From NCBI GenBank assembly GCA_947503715.1, contig CANNER010000002.1:558001-622000 (forward strand): 64,000 bases of DNA, in the 5' to 3' direction. Under the pieces are notes generated by a model. The model did no database searches and was not told the DNA's origin. It saw only the letters and a program-made list of their open reading frames with translations. Source of the DNA: an uncultured Caulobacterales bacterium. GTDB lineage: Bacteria > Pseudomonadota > Alphaproteobacteria > Caulobacterales > Maricaulaceae. Positions 52,801 through 61,883 of this stretch are shown in pieces (the first letter of the stretch is position 1; each line of letters starts with the position of its first letter). The position numbers and the translations under genes were made by a program.

Positions 52801-53424
52801 ATGCTTTACCTTGATAATCGCCCCCTTAATCCCACCCGCCGCGCCGCTGCCAATGGTCCCGACAGGTTTTTTCAATGGCGCGGCTTTTTTGACGACACCT
52901 CTGACCTCGATGATATTGTGCAAGTCGTGGAGAAGGAATTCGAGACACAGGGTGAGTCCGACCATATTGACCGCTATTTCCTGCTGCCGGGTCGCTCTAA
53001 CACCATCACAACGCTCTGCGATAATGAAACATTGGAAGTCCACACCATGGTGTCGACAGACGGTCCGATTGAAAAGTGGGAACGCTCGGTCAAAACGACC
53101 TTTCCAATGAAGCGGACCACGGCGTCCATCATCGGCACCTATGTTCCGAAATTCCGCGGATCCTGCTCCTCTGTTGCCAGTGCGGAAACACTGACAGACG
53201 CGCTGTCCAAGAAGTCCCGCTATTACGAGGCAAAAGTTGCCCGTCGCCACTTTGAACGTAACGGTGTCACGGCGGAAGTCGAAACTGTTGACGTTGCGGG
53301 TAAGTCCAAAATTTCCATCGTCCTGCGCGGCGATTGCCCGAATAAGGTCAAGAGCGAAGTCGACTCCCTCGGGCTTCAAGCGGGAGAGAACACGCATTTC
53401 GGGGCCTATCTGAACGATCTTTAG
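52801..53424 (+). CDS. Uncharacterised protein, possibly CYTH-like
   Basis: 207 residues; AAGGA precedes the ATG. The pattern DHIDRYFLLPGRSNTITTLC followed by LEVHTMVSTDGPIEKWERS resembles the first strands of CYTH/triphosphate-tunnel-like proteins, but key motifs are weak. A 273-codon antisense frame covers the same DNA, yet promoter, ribosome site and terminator all support the plus strand. Function unknown. Confidence 0.7.
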   Translation: MLYLDNRPLNPTRRAAANGPDRFFQWRGFFDDTSDLDDIVQVVEKEFETQGESDHIDRYFLLPGRSNTITTLCDNETLEVHTMVSTDGPIEKWERSVKTTFPMKRTTASIIGTYVPKFRGSCSSVASAETLTDALSKKSRYYEAKVARRHFERNGVTAEVETVDVAGKSKISIVLRGDCPNKVKSEVDSLGLQAGENTHFGAYLNDL

Positions 53425-53458
53425 GTCAACCGGCTTAAATCTAACCACGATTACATTT

Positions 53459-53497
53459 AAAACGCGGCCTGCATCTTGCACGGTCGCGTTTTATGTT
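53459..53497 (+). terminator. Rho-independent terminator
   Basis: AAAACGCGGCC (53459-53469) pairs with GGTCGCGTTTT (53482-53492), 10 of 11 positions, followed by ATGTTTTT. It ends the 52801 gene; it also makes a translation start at 53493 for the next gene doubtful. Confidence 0.65.
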
Positions 53498-53513
53498 TTT
53501 GAATACAAAATCA

Positions 53514-54539
53514 ATGACGGTTCCCGCCCCACAACTTCAAGATAAGACCGAGACAGGCTTGCCGCCTCTGCCGGCCGATGTCGCGCCGTTTATCCCGCCG
53601 TGGTGGATGCGCCATCATATGGTGCAGACCATTCTCGCCAGTCTGAAATTCCGCAAACGCGGCCCCAATCCTATGGCAGAGGCCGCCGAAGACCGGATTA
53701 TAACCTGCGAAGACGGTGTGCGGTTAAAGGGCAGCTATTCCCGACATCCCGATAACAAAGCTCTCGTTATCTTCCTCCATGGTTGGGAAGGCTCGCAAGA
53801 GAGCGTTTATGTAATGAGTGGCGGGAAACGCGTGTTCGAACGCGGCGCGTCCGTTTTCCGCTTGAACTGCCGCGATCATGGGGAGAGCCATGACCTGAAT
53901 GAGGGCTTGTTCTACTCGACACTGTTCAATGAAGTCTTTGACGCCGTGAAACAGGCGGCGAAACTCGCAGAAGGTGCTCCCGTCTATATTGTCGGCTTCT
54001 CGCTGGGCGGGAATTTCGCGCTGCGCATCGCGCGGTCCCTGCGCGATCTTTCCATTCGAAACTTGCAGCATATTTTTGCGATCAGTCCTGTCGTCGATCC
54101 TTGGGGCGCCGCGCCGCTCGTGGATGAGAACTATCTCTTTCGGCGTTATTTCATGAAGAAATGGACCCGGTCCATGCGGCTGAAGCAAAAGCATTTTCCG
54201 CATCTCTATGACTTTACGGATATCCTGAAAGAACGGTCTGTTCTTGGCATGACGCAGAAACTCCTGCCCGCCTATTCCGAATATCAAACGATGGAATCCT
54301 ATTTCAACGCTTACCGCGTTGACCCGCATGATCTGGCCTATTGTCCCGTGCCCGTCTCCCTGATCACGGCCGCGGATGACGGGATGATCCCGGTGGAAGA
54401 TGTCATGAGCCTGACTCTCAATGACAATGCCAAACGTATCGTACACGCGCATGGCGGCCATAATGGATTCTTCCAATCACTATTCGGGCCGACCTGGTAT
54501 GACGATTATATAAAACAGGTCATGGAGCAGACCGCATGA
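53514..54539 (+). CDS. Alpha/beta hydrolase, YheT-like
   Basis: About 341 residues from MTVPAPQLQDKTETGLPPLP; a start at 53493 lies in the terminator's T-tract. LVIFLHGWEGSQESVYVMSG is the oxyanion region, VYIVGFSLGGNFALRIARSL the nucleophile elbow (GFSLGG), AADDGMIPVEDV and HAHGGHNGF the Asp and His. Cytoplasmic, substrate unknown; YheT-type family with N-terminal PPWWMRHHMVQTIL. Overlaps the DUF1499 gene by 4 bp. Confidence 0.85.
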   Translation: MTVPAPQLQDKTETGLPPLPADVAPFIPPWWMRHHMVQTILASLKFRKRGPNPMAEAAEDRIITCEDGVRLKGSYSRHPDNKALVIFLHGWEGSQESVYVMSGGKRVFERGASVFRLNCRDHGESHDLNEGLFYSTLFNEVFDAVKQAAKLAEGAPVYIVGFSLGGNFALRIARSLRDLSIRNLQHIFAISPVVDPWGAAPLVDENYLFRRYFMKKWTRSMRLKQKHFPHLYDFTDILKERSVLGMTQKLLPAYSEYQTMESYFNAYRVDPHDLAYCPVPVSLITAADDGMIPVEDVMSLTLNDNAKRIVHAHGGHNGFFQSLFGPTWYDDYIKQVMEQTA

Positions 54540-54973
54540 CGACTCTCTTACTCATCCTCGGAGGATTTATCGTGGTATTCATCGGACTCGGCCTGTTAAG
54601 CCAAAAGGGCGAAGCCCCGGGATTGATCGACGGAAAACTGAAAGAGCCCGGTAGCAAACCGAATGTTGTCTGCTCTGAAGAAGGTGTCCAATCCGAGCGC
54701 TATGTCGCGCCGCTCAACGCGTCACTGGACGAGGTCGCGACTGTCATTGAGGAGCTTGGCGGGACGATTACTTCCCGTTCCAAAACCTATCTCTCCGCCA
54801 CTTTTATGAGCCGTCTCTTCAAATTTGTTGATGATGTCGAATTACGCCAAGACGGGAGCATTTGTCACATTCGCTCAGCCAGCCGCGTCGGCCATTCGGA
54901 TATGAGCGCGAATAAAAAACGCGTGGAACACATTCGCCGCATCCTGCAATCGGAAGATGCTGCGGAGACGTAA
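54536..54973 (+). CDS. DUF1499 membrane-anchored protein
   Basis: 145 residues with an N-terminal membrane helix (LLLILGGFIVVFIGLGLLS). FVDDVELRQDGSICHIRSAS and RVGHSDMSANKKRVEHIRRI are the DUF1499 signature. Function unknown. Coupled to the hydrolase by ATGA. Confidence 0.85.
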   Translation: MTTLLLILGGFIVVFIGLGLLSQKGEAPGLIDGKLKEPGSKPNVVCSEEGVQSERYVAPLNASLDEVATVIEELGGTITSRSKTYLSATFMSRLFKFVDDVELRQDGSICHIRSASRVGHSDMSANKKRVEHIRRILQSEDAAET

Positions 54974-55018
54974 ATATTAAATAAGATCAACGCGTCAGAC
55001 GATCAAAGAAAGAATTTC

Positions 55019-55606
55019 ATGCCCGAACAACACTTAAAACCCAAAAAAGTCGACCATGCGCGGATGAAAGAACTTGTCCGGGAAATGCTGATTGCTTTGG
55101 GTGAAAACCCTGATCGCGAGGGCCTACTCGAAACGCCGCGCCGTATCGCGAATTTCTGGCGTGATTTTATTGAATATGACGCGGGCAAATTGGACACGAC
55201 ATTTGCATCCGTGCGCCATAACCAAATGGTGGCCGTGACGGGCATGCGCGTTTGGTCCATGTGCGAACATCATATGTTACCGTTCTGGTGTGATGTCTCG
55301 GTTGCCTATATCGCCGAAGATAAAGTTCTCGGCCTCTCCAAATTCGCGCGTATCGCGCATAAGAACGCCCATGCCTTGTCTTTACAGGAAAAACTCGTCG
55401 CCGATATCTCTGATGATTTGAAAAATTATCTGGAAACAGAAAATATCGCGGTCATGGCAAAGGGCGAACATCTTTGTATGACGATGCGCGGTATTCGGAC
55501 GCCCCACCGCATGATTTCCTCCGCCCTCAATGGTCAGTTCCTGCAGCCGGAGACGCGTGCAGAATTCATGCAACTCGTCAATGCGAGCGATTCTGTCTCC
55601 CGCTAG
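55019..55606 (+). CDS. folE: GTP cyclohydrolase I (FolE)
   Basis: 195 residues. GENPDREGLLETPRRIANFW is the N-terminal signature, MCEHHMLPFWCDVSVAYI holds the zinc Cys and His residues, LGLSKFARIAHKNAHALSLQ follows and EHLCMTMRGIRTPH the last zinc Cys. First step of tetrahydrofolate/pterin synthesis. Slightly short and with an unusual WCDV after the LPF. Confidence 0.93.
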   Translation: MPEQHLKPKKVDHARMKELVREMLIALGENPDREGLLETPRRIANFWRDFIEYDAGKLDTTFASVRHNQMVAVTGMRVWSMCEHHMLPFWCDVSVAYIAEDKVLGLSKFARIAHKNAHALSLQEKLVADISDDLKNYLETENIAVMAKGEHLCMTMRGIRTPHRMISSALNGQFLQPETRAEFMQLVNASDSVSR

Positions 55607-55698
55607 CGCAAACTCATGTAAAAAATTACACTGCTGAAAATTGCAGCTAAACCGTATTGAATCTTGACGTTTAAAGCGTTTGGGTCCCAATGTGATGC

Positions 55699-57309
55699 AT
55701 GGTTTTGCAAAGATTTTACATAGCTTTCTTCGCTCTGAGTCTGACGGCTTGCGGTGGGGGTGGCGGTTCATCAACACCCACAATAGCTGTTGCAGGCCCT
55801 GCGCCGACACCACCTCCCGCTGCGGCGCAACCCACGCTTTCGTTTAAGGATACGACGCCGACGGGACTGGGTTTTGGAATCGTTTTTCCGTCCGATTACA
55901 CAGAAATGCCCTCACAATTCGCAGGCGGCGCGGCGACCGGCGATATTGACGGCGATGGTGATCTGGACCTGATTATTCCGCGCGGTCCGGGCAATGGCGG
56001 CGTCGGTGTTTTCTGGAATAATAGCGGTAATTTTCCGGACGTTACCGGTACGGCAAACATCCGCGTCAATACGATGGTGTCCGGCCCGACCTTGGCAGAT
56101 ATGGACGAGGATGGGGATTTGGATATCTTCCTCGGGGGGCTAAATGATGAGCCGTCTTTTCTCTTTGAAAATGATGGATCGGGTGTGTTCACAGATGTCA
56201 CCGCCACATCGGGCTTTGCTGATATGACGTCAAAAAATACGATTTCCGCCGCCTTTGGTGACATTGATGGCGACGGGGACTTGGATATGGCGATGGCGCA
56301 TTGGGGCACCCCGCGTCTGGCGACGGATCCAGGAGAGACGGAAACACTCTGGCGGAATGAGAGCGGTTCGAGCGGTATTCGCTTTGTACCGATTGGCGAA
56401 AGCTCAGGCATTTCGGCAGCCTTGAATGTGAGTTCGGCTTCAGGTGTTCTCGGTCCCGATCATGATTACGGCTTTGCACCGAATTTCTCTGATTTCGACA
56501 ATGATGGAGATTTAGACCTGCTCTATGTCTCTGATTTTCTAACAACCCAAGTCTTTCGGAATGACGGCAATAATCAATTCACGGACATAACCGACACGTC
56601 CCAGATCACGGATCGGAACGGGATGGGGGCCAGTGTTGGGGATGTTGACAATGACGGTGATCTGGATTGGTTCGTCACTTCAATTGACGGCAACCGCCTC
56701 TATCTCTCTGACCGCGGGGCGTTCGTGAATGACAGCGCCGCCGCAGGTATAGAACAGGGCGGTTGGGGCTGGGGCGCTTGTCTCGCCGATTTTGACGCGG
56801 ATGGTTGGCTCGATATTTATCATACGAATGGCTGGATCAATAATGCGGGCGGTAACCCGCAATTACCTTATACCGAGGACCGGTCTCGTTTTTTCCGAAA
56901 TAATCAGGATGGGACGTTTGGAGAAATGTCCGAGGAAGTTGGCTTGGACGATGCCGATCAGGGACGCGGTGTTATCTGCGCAGATTTTGACGGCGATCAG
57001 GATATCGATATTCTGCAATCCCTGTCAGATGAAACACGTGGCGTGCGGCTTTGGGTGAACGAGACGGAAGGGCTGAACGCGCTCACAGTAGATGTCGCCA
57101 CAGTCGGGGCGCGGGTTTCTGTCACGGCGGCGGGCCAAACGCAGATGCGCGAGGTCCGGATTGGCAGTAACTTTACCGCACATGACCCCTTGCGCCAGAC
57201 CTTTGGTCTGGGCGATGTGACAACCGGCGATGTAACTGTCACGTTTCCGGATGGCCGCATTGAAACCCGCAACGGCGTCGCTGCGGGTCAAATAATCACG
57301 ATCAATTAA
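55699..57309 (+). CDS. FG-GAP/VCBS-repeat lipoprotein with ASPIC/UnbV C-terminus (CRTAC1-like)
   Basis: 536 residues. Lipoprotein signal with SLTACGGGG and a Pro/Ala linker. Seven calcium-loop repeats of the type DIDGDGDLDL, DMDEDGDLDI, DFDNDGDLDL, DVDNDGDLDW, DFDADGWLDI and DFDGDQDIDI indicate a beta-propeller. The tail (VTVTFPDGRIETRNGVAAGQ) is the ASPIC/UnbV module. Probably a surface adhesion or carbohydrate-associated protein. Ends one base before the convergent GH13 gene. Confidence 0.9.
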   Translation: MVLQRFYIAFFALSLTACGGGGGSSTPTIAVAGPAPTPPPAAAQPTLSFKDTTPTGLGFGIVFPSDYTEMPSQFAGGAATGDIDGDGDLDLIIPRGPGNGGVGVFWNNSGNFPDVTGTANIRVNTMVSGPTLADMDEDGDLDIFLGGLNDEPSFLFENDGSGVFTDVTATSGFADMTSKNTISAAFGDIDGDGDLDMAMAHWGTPRLATDPGETETLWRNESGSSGIRFVPIGESSGISAALNVSSASGVLGPDHDYGFAPNFSDFDNDGDLDLLYVSDFLTTQVFRNDGNNQFTDITDTSQITDRNGMGASVGDVDNDGDLDWFVTSIDGNRLYLSDRGAFVNDSAAAGIEQGGWGWGACLADFDADGWLDIYHTNGWINNAGGNPQLPYTEDRSRFFRNNQDGTFGEMSEEVGLDDADQGRGVICADFDGDQDIDILQSLSDETRGVRLWVNETEGLNALTVDVATVGARVSVTAAGQTQMREVRIGSNFTAHDPLRQTFGLGDVTTGDVTVTFPDGRIETRNGVAAGQIITIN

Positions 57310-58683
57310 TTATCGGCTATAGAGACGATATTCCCACGGTCCAAGAGTCATACGAGTGTATGTTGCAATCTCGACAAAGCGCTCATTGGGAAATTGTGTG
57401 TAACGTCCTTGGGGTAATTCATCTGTGAAACTGACAGATTGTTCAGCGTCCGATAGATTGAAAATACCCAAGACAGTATTGTCCCCAGTCTCGCGGATGA
57501 AGCTAAAGACCGCTTGCGAATTGTCATTTCTAATTTCGGTCATAGGCGTTCCCCAAGACCCGTTCCAGAGCACAGGGTTATCCGTTTTGAACTGCGCAAA
57601 GTCTTTGAAGAGTTGATTGAGGGGGCTGTTCAAATTCCAATTAATTTCGTCCTTTTCGAAAAACTTCAGCCGTTTATCATTCGCACCCTCTTGTCCGTTA
57701 TAAATCAGTGGAAGACCTTGGCCGGTAAAAGAGAGGGCTATGGCGGCTTCATAGGCATCGCCATAAATCTCGAAAGGTGTGCCGTCCCATGTGTTCTGGT
57801 CATGGTTGGAGGTGTAAGTCATGCGCATAGCCTCTACGGGCCAATCGCTTTGATAGGTCTTATAGTAAGCCGCAATATCCGTCGCGTCCGCTTTATCATT
57901 GACGAGATCCTGAAAGGCTTCCTTCCATTTCCAGGCATAGGTGGCATCGAAAGCCTGCTCATGCAGTTCCGGCTCTTCCCATTCGGCCAACATGAATACG
58001 GGTTTGATTGCATCCAGTTTCGGTCGCACCGCATTCCAGAAATCGGTCGGCACCATGCCCGCCACATCGCAGCGATAGCCATCAATGCTGACATCCCGCA
58101 CCCAATAGAGCAGGGACTCCGTCATATAGTCTCGCAAACCCGCTTTCGAATAATCCAGATCGGCCACATCCAGCCAGTCCGTATCGGGCGGGTGTTGCAT
58201 CTCTCCAGCGTCGTTGCGCGTGTACCAATCTGGATGTTCCGTGATGAGATGATTATCCCACGCCGTATGATTGGCGACCCAGTCGATGATGACTTTCATC
58301 CCCATGTCTTGCGCGGTTTGGACAAGGGTTTTGAAATCTTCCAACGTGCCGAGTTCGGGATTGACGGCCTGAAAATCTTTCACCGCATAGGGGCTGCCCA
58401 TGGGACCCTTTCGCTTGGCTTCCCCGATCGGATGGATGGGCATGAGCCAGAGAATGTCGACGCCGAGCTCTTTGATGCGGGGCAGGTCCTTGCGCACCGC
58501 GTCAAATGTTCCGGCTTCGGAATATTGACGCGTATTGATCTGATAAATCACCGCATCTTTTGACCAGTCGGGATTTTGAACTTGGACGGCCGGTTTGGGT
58601 GCTGGCGTTTTGGATTCAGACGGTGCTTCTGCGCAGGCTGAAAGAACAAGTGCGGTGCCCGCTAACAAACTTATGAATTTCAT
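57310..58683 (-). CDS. GH13 alpha-amylase-family lipoprotein
   Basis: 457 residues. Lipobox LSAC at residue 16. GH13 regions: DWVANHT (I), GYRCDVAGMV (II, nucleophile Asp), MLAEWEEPE (III, acid/base Glu) and YTSNHDQNTWDG (IV). Region II/III show it is catalytically complete; likely a maltodextrin/alpha-glucan hydrolase at the cell surface or periplasm. Overlaps the esterase gene by 4 bp. Confidence 0.93.
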   Translation of the reverse strand: MKFISLLAGTALVLSACAEAPSESKTPAPKPAVQVQNPDWSKDAVIYQINTRQYSEAGTFDAVRKDLPRIKELGVDILWLMPIHPIGEAKRKGPMGSPYAVKDFQAVNPELGTLEDFKTLVQTAQDMGMKVIIDWVANHTAWDNHLITEHPDWYTRNDAGEMQHPPDTDWLDVADLDYSKAGLRDYMTESLLYWVRDVSIDGYRCDVAGMVPTDFWNAVRPKLDAIKPVFMLAEWEEPELHEQAFDATYAWKWKEAFQDLVNDKADATDIAAYYKTYQSDWPVEAMRMTYTSNHDQNTWDGTPFEIYGDAYEAAIALSFTGQGLPLIYNGQEGANDKRLKFFEKDEINWNLNSPLNQLFKDFAQFKTDNPVLWNGSWGTPMTEIRNDNSQAVFSFIRETGDNTVLGIFNLSDAEQSVSFTDELPQGRYTQFPNERFVEIATYTRMTLGPWEYRLYSR

Positions 58684-59633
58684 CTCTGCTCTCCACCTTC
58701 AACATTTTCACCCGCCAAAAGAAACATGAGCGGGACATGGACGCGGTTGCGCCATGCGCGTTCCGAATGGTCATGGCCTTCGAATTTCCGCGTCGTCCAA
58801 TTATCGCCGCGCGCATATCCGGCGGCTTCAACAGCGATGTCCATCTTGTCCTGATAGGGTTCATAATTGTGGTCGAGCGTTTTTGTGCCGAAATCGAAAT
58901 AGAGGCGATGCGTTTTTGGATCAGGCAGATTATCGGCAAAGTAATTGACGAGAACACCGTCGCCCGGTGGGAAATGCGTGGACACCATCGCGGCGCCGCC
59001 GAAGACATCCGGATACTCATTGATCGCATAAAGCGAGATCAGGCCACCCATGGAGGAACCCATGATAAAGGTCGTGTCGCGCTCTGGTAAAGTTCGAAAA
59101 GTGCTGTCTATCTCGGTTTTAACCTCCTCAATTAGAAACGAAAGATAATTATCCGCATTCAGTTCATCCGGATCGAAGAGGCCGAAATCCTGACGAAAGG
59201 CTTCGGCATAGTCCAGCCCTGCGCCTTGCGGGAAATAGTCGATGTTTCTCGTACTTTCATCGCTGTGAACACCGACGACTATGACGTCTAATTCCAATGC
59301 TGTCATAGCTTCATCAATGCCCCAATCCCAACCTGCATATTTCGACTGTTCAGGATCGAATAGGTTCTGCCCGTCATGCATATAGAGAACGGGATAATGC
59401 TTGTCCGGCGCGCTCTCATAAGAAGGCGGTAGCCAGATTTCGACCTCTCGGTCCGTTACGAGATCGGACGAAAAACTCAGCCGCCTGACATCGCCCGTGA
59501 TGCCGCGATAATCTCCCGCGACAGAATCAGCATCGACTTCAGTTCTATAGGACCAATCGATTTCTGCGTCTTGCGCCTGTGGCGCACAGCTTGTTCCTAG
59601 AAATGCGATTGAGAGGACAAGAGCCCTATTCAT
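58680..59633 (-). CDS. Esterase of the enterochelin-esterase/EstD family, lipoprotein
   Basis: 317 residues. Lipobox GTSC at about residue 15. REVEIWLPPSYESAPDKHYP and VLYMHDGQNLFDPEQSKYAG are typical of the PF00756 group. TTFIMGSSMGGLISLYAINE holds the nucleophile Ser, and FEGHDHSERAWRNRV the His. Placed between GH97 and GH13 genes with overlaps of 4 and 8 bp, it may remove acyl groups from glucans or act on another ester. Confidence 0.88.
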   Translation of the reverse strand: MNRALVLSIAFLGTSCAPQAQDAEIDWSYRTEVDADSVAGDYRGITGDVRRLSFSSDLVTDREVEIWLPPSYESAPDKHYPVLYMHDGQNLFDPEQSKYAGWDWGIDEAMTALELDVIVVGVHSDESTRNIDYFPQGAGLDYAEAFRQDFGLFDPDELNADNYLSFLIEEVKTEIDSTFRTLPERDTTFIMGSSMGGLISLYAINEYPDVFGGAAMVSTHFPPGDGVLVNYFADNLPDPKTHRLYFDFGTKTLDHNYEPYQDKMDIAVEAAGYARGDNWTTRKFEGHDHSERAWRNRVHVPLMFLLAGENVEGGEQR

Positions 59634-61749
59634 TGTCTAGTTTTAGGAATCGAATGGCTGCACCGCCTGAACGGCCCAAAGACAATTCCATCTTATCCGC
59701 GGATGACACCGTTCGATTTTCAATCACGATATCATATGGGTCAGATTCGTAATCTGCCTCCGCACCATCGCGGTAGATTTGAGCTTCATAGTCGCCGTCA
59801 CCGAGGAAGCTGAGGTCAATCGAGACATCCCGTGCAGTAGCATCGGTCAGTGCCGCAAGATACCAGTCCTCGCTATTCCGGTCCCTGCGCGCAATCACGG
59901 CAAAATCTCCGACCTCACCATCCAGCGCAAGAGACTCTTCCCAATCCGTTGGCACATCCAGAATGAATTGAAAGGCGTCAGGCCGGGCTTCATAATTCCG
60001 TTCCAAATCCATCACCATCTGGATCGGGGAATAAAGCGCGACATAGAGGGAGAGCTCCTTGGCCAGTGTATGCTCAATGCGGGATGCGGGACTGTTGCGG
60101 AGAAGGTCTTCCCCGACGGGTTCCATCTCGTTCGGGCGGAGGTTGAACGCGCCTGCCGTGTAATCCATCGGTCCCGAGAGCATACGCGTATAGATCAGGT
60201 CAAGCGCATGGTCCGGCCCGTTGGGCGGCACACCCCAGGCGTTGAATTCCTGCCCCCGCGCGCCCTCACGGCTGACCCAATTGGGATAGGTCCGGCGCAG
60301 GCCGGTATCTTTGACGGGCTCATGCGCATTAATCGCGATCTGTCGCTTGGCGGCTTCTTTGACGACTTTTAAATGGTGATCGACCAGCGCTTGACTGTCG
60401 TGATATTCGTAATGGGCGACGCCGTTTTCATCGACGCGTTTGATGTTGCCTGCATCGGCGACATAGCCGGTCTTGATCGCGCGGACGCCGGAGGATTCCA
60501 TCAGGTCGAGCGCATCCGCCAATTGATTTTCATAATTTGTGATATTGCCGGATGTTTCGTGATGACCAATCAGACGTGTGCCCTTGTCCCGCGCATATTG
60601 GGCGAGGGTAGGCATGTCGTAATCGTCATAGGTTTCGGTGAAGGAAAACACGTCGCCATTATTAAACCAGTCGCCGTCCCAGCCCGTATTCCAACCCTCG
60701 ACCAAGACGCCGTTAAAGCCGTATTTCGCGGCAAAATCGATCTTGGCTTTCGTCGCTTCCGTTGTGGCCGCATGGCGGTTCGGGGCGGGGGTGTTGCCCC
60801 ATGTGCCTTCGCGAATGTGCTGTTCCCACCAAATACCCGCATATTTTCCGGGTTCGACCCAACTGACATCGCCGAGTTTATTTGGCTCATTCAGGTTCAG
60901 GATAAGATCGGAATTGACCAGACCCGCCGCATCATCTGAAATTTGAATGGTCCGCCACGGCGTGAGGATATCGCCGTCCAGCCGGACCTTCACGCCGTCA
61001 CTGCGTGGCGAGAGATCGGCCTCCAAAACACCTTCGCGGTTTTGTTCCAGGCTCATGGCTGAGTAATTGACGAGGGCGGCCTCATGAATCGAGAGATGGA
61101 CACTGCTCTCCTTCTCGAACGTCGCAGGCGTATGGACGAGCTGCAACTGCCCGACGGGCTTTTCCGCATAGAGATATTCATAGCGGTTATACATGCGGGC
61201 CGGGATGGTCCAGCTATTGGTCTCGGGCCCGATATTGAATTCGGTCAATTCGTCAATGACGGCGACATCGCCGGAATTTGGAACACGGTAACGAAAGCCG
61301 AGACCGTCATCGAACATCTTGATGTCGATAAATCCGCGACGACCCGTATCAATCCGTTCCACCTCAACCGTCAGGGCTTTGTGCGTATCCCGAACGACAC
61401 GGCGTTCACCCCAAGGCTGCTCCCATGTGCTGTCAGTCTCAGAGCGGGACTCGCCCACAATTTTCAGATTCGCGTCCAGCGAATGTTCGCCGAGAAAGCG
61501 CAGACCGAGGCGAGAGGAACCGACAATCTCTTCGCCATTGCGCGACACCGTATAACGCAATTGCCCGCCTTCATCGCTCAGGCTGAAACTGTTCCGGCCA
61601 TCAGGGGAGGCGACGTCGAGCGTTGTTGCCATGTCCGGCGCGAGGACATCTGCCGTGCCGGAACTGGATGCCGTTTGAGCGGTGGATTGCGCGGTGCAGG
61701 CGGATAGGACCAGCATGGACGCGGTGGCAAGAGCGACGTGAAAGCGCAT
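59626..61749 (-). CDS. GH97 alpha-glucosidase (SusB-like), lipoprotein
   Basis: 707 residues. Lipobox LSAC near residue 18. An N-terminal beta-sandwich (RNSFSLSDEGGQLRYTVSRN), then a barrel with YAGIWWEQHIREGTWG, YGFNGVLVEGWNTGWDGDWF, GVRAIKTGYVADAG, INAHEPVKDTGLRRTYPNW and VSREGARGQEFNAWG. The Glu-containing EGARGQE matches the inverting SusB type. It should trim alpha-glucan oligosaccharides to glucose. First gene of the three-gene lipoprotein operon. Confidence 0.94.
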   Translation of the reverse strand: MRFHVALATASMLVLSACTAQSTAQTASSSGTADVLAPDMATTLDVASPDGRNSFSLSDEGGQLRYTVSRNGEEIVGSSRLGLRFLGEHSLDANLKIVGESRSETDSTWEQPWGERRVVRDTHKALTVEVERIDTGRRGFIDIKMFDDGLGFRYRVPNSGDVAVIDELTEFNIGPETNSWTIPARMYNRYEYLYAEKPVGQLQLVHTPATFEKESSVHLSIHEAALVNYSAMSLEQNREGVLEADLSPRSDGVKVRLDGDILTPWRTIQISDDAAGLVNSDLILNLNEPNKLGDVSWVEPGKYAGIWWEQHIREGTWGNTPAPNRHAATTEATKAKIDFAAKYGFNGVLVEGWNTGWDGDWFNNGDVFSFTETYDDYDMPTLAQYARDKGTRLIGHHETSGNITNYENQLADALDLMESSGVRAIKTGYVADAGNIKRVDENGVAHYEYHDSQALVDHHLKVVKEAAKRQIAINAHEPVKDTGLRRTYPNWVSREGARGQEFNAWGVPPNGPDHALDLIYTRMLSGPMDYTAGAFNLRPNEMEPVGEDLLRNSPASRIEHTLAKELSLYVALYSPIQMVMDLERNYEARPDAFQFILDVPTDWEESLALDGEVGDFAVIARRDRNSEDWYLAALTDATARDVSIDLSFLGDGDYEAQIYRDGAEADYESDPYDIVIENRTVSSADKMELSLGRSGGAAIRFLKLDNE

Positions 61750-61799
61750 GGCGGAATTCCCCTTTGTTCTTTGTTTGCCGTGAGGTTATGCTAAGACGC

Positions 61800-61837
61800 A
61801 TTGTAAAAAAATGAAAAAATATACAAATATTTACAAT
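61800..61837. promoter_or_regulatory. AT-rich divergent promoter with inverted repeat
   Basis: ATTGTAAA (61800-61807) and TTTACAAT (61830-61837) form an 8-bp inverted repeat with a 22-base AT-rich spacer, in the gap between the divergent GH97 operon and the halogenase gene. The TACAAT ends look like -10 elements pointing outward. Shared control is possible. Confidence 0.35.
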
Positions 61838-61883
61838 ATTCGCACGAATACCAATGCAAATTTATGAAAGTCTGCTGTTGAAG

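Noticed and set aside
52660-53481. 273-codon minus-strand ORF opposite the 52801 gene
   Set aside because: Plus strand has promoter, ribosome site and terminator; the minus product has no recognisable domain and looks like an antisense shadow.
57514-58563. 349-codon plus-strand ORF
   Set aside because: Antisense of the GH13 gene, whose four catalytic regions are intact.
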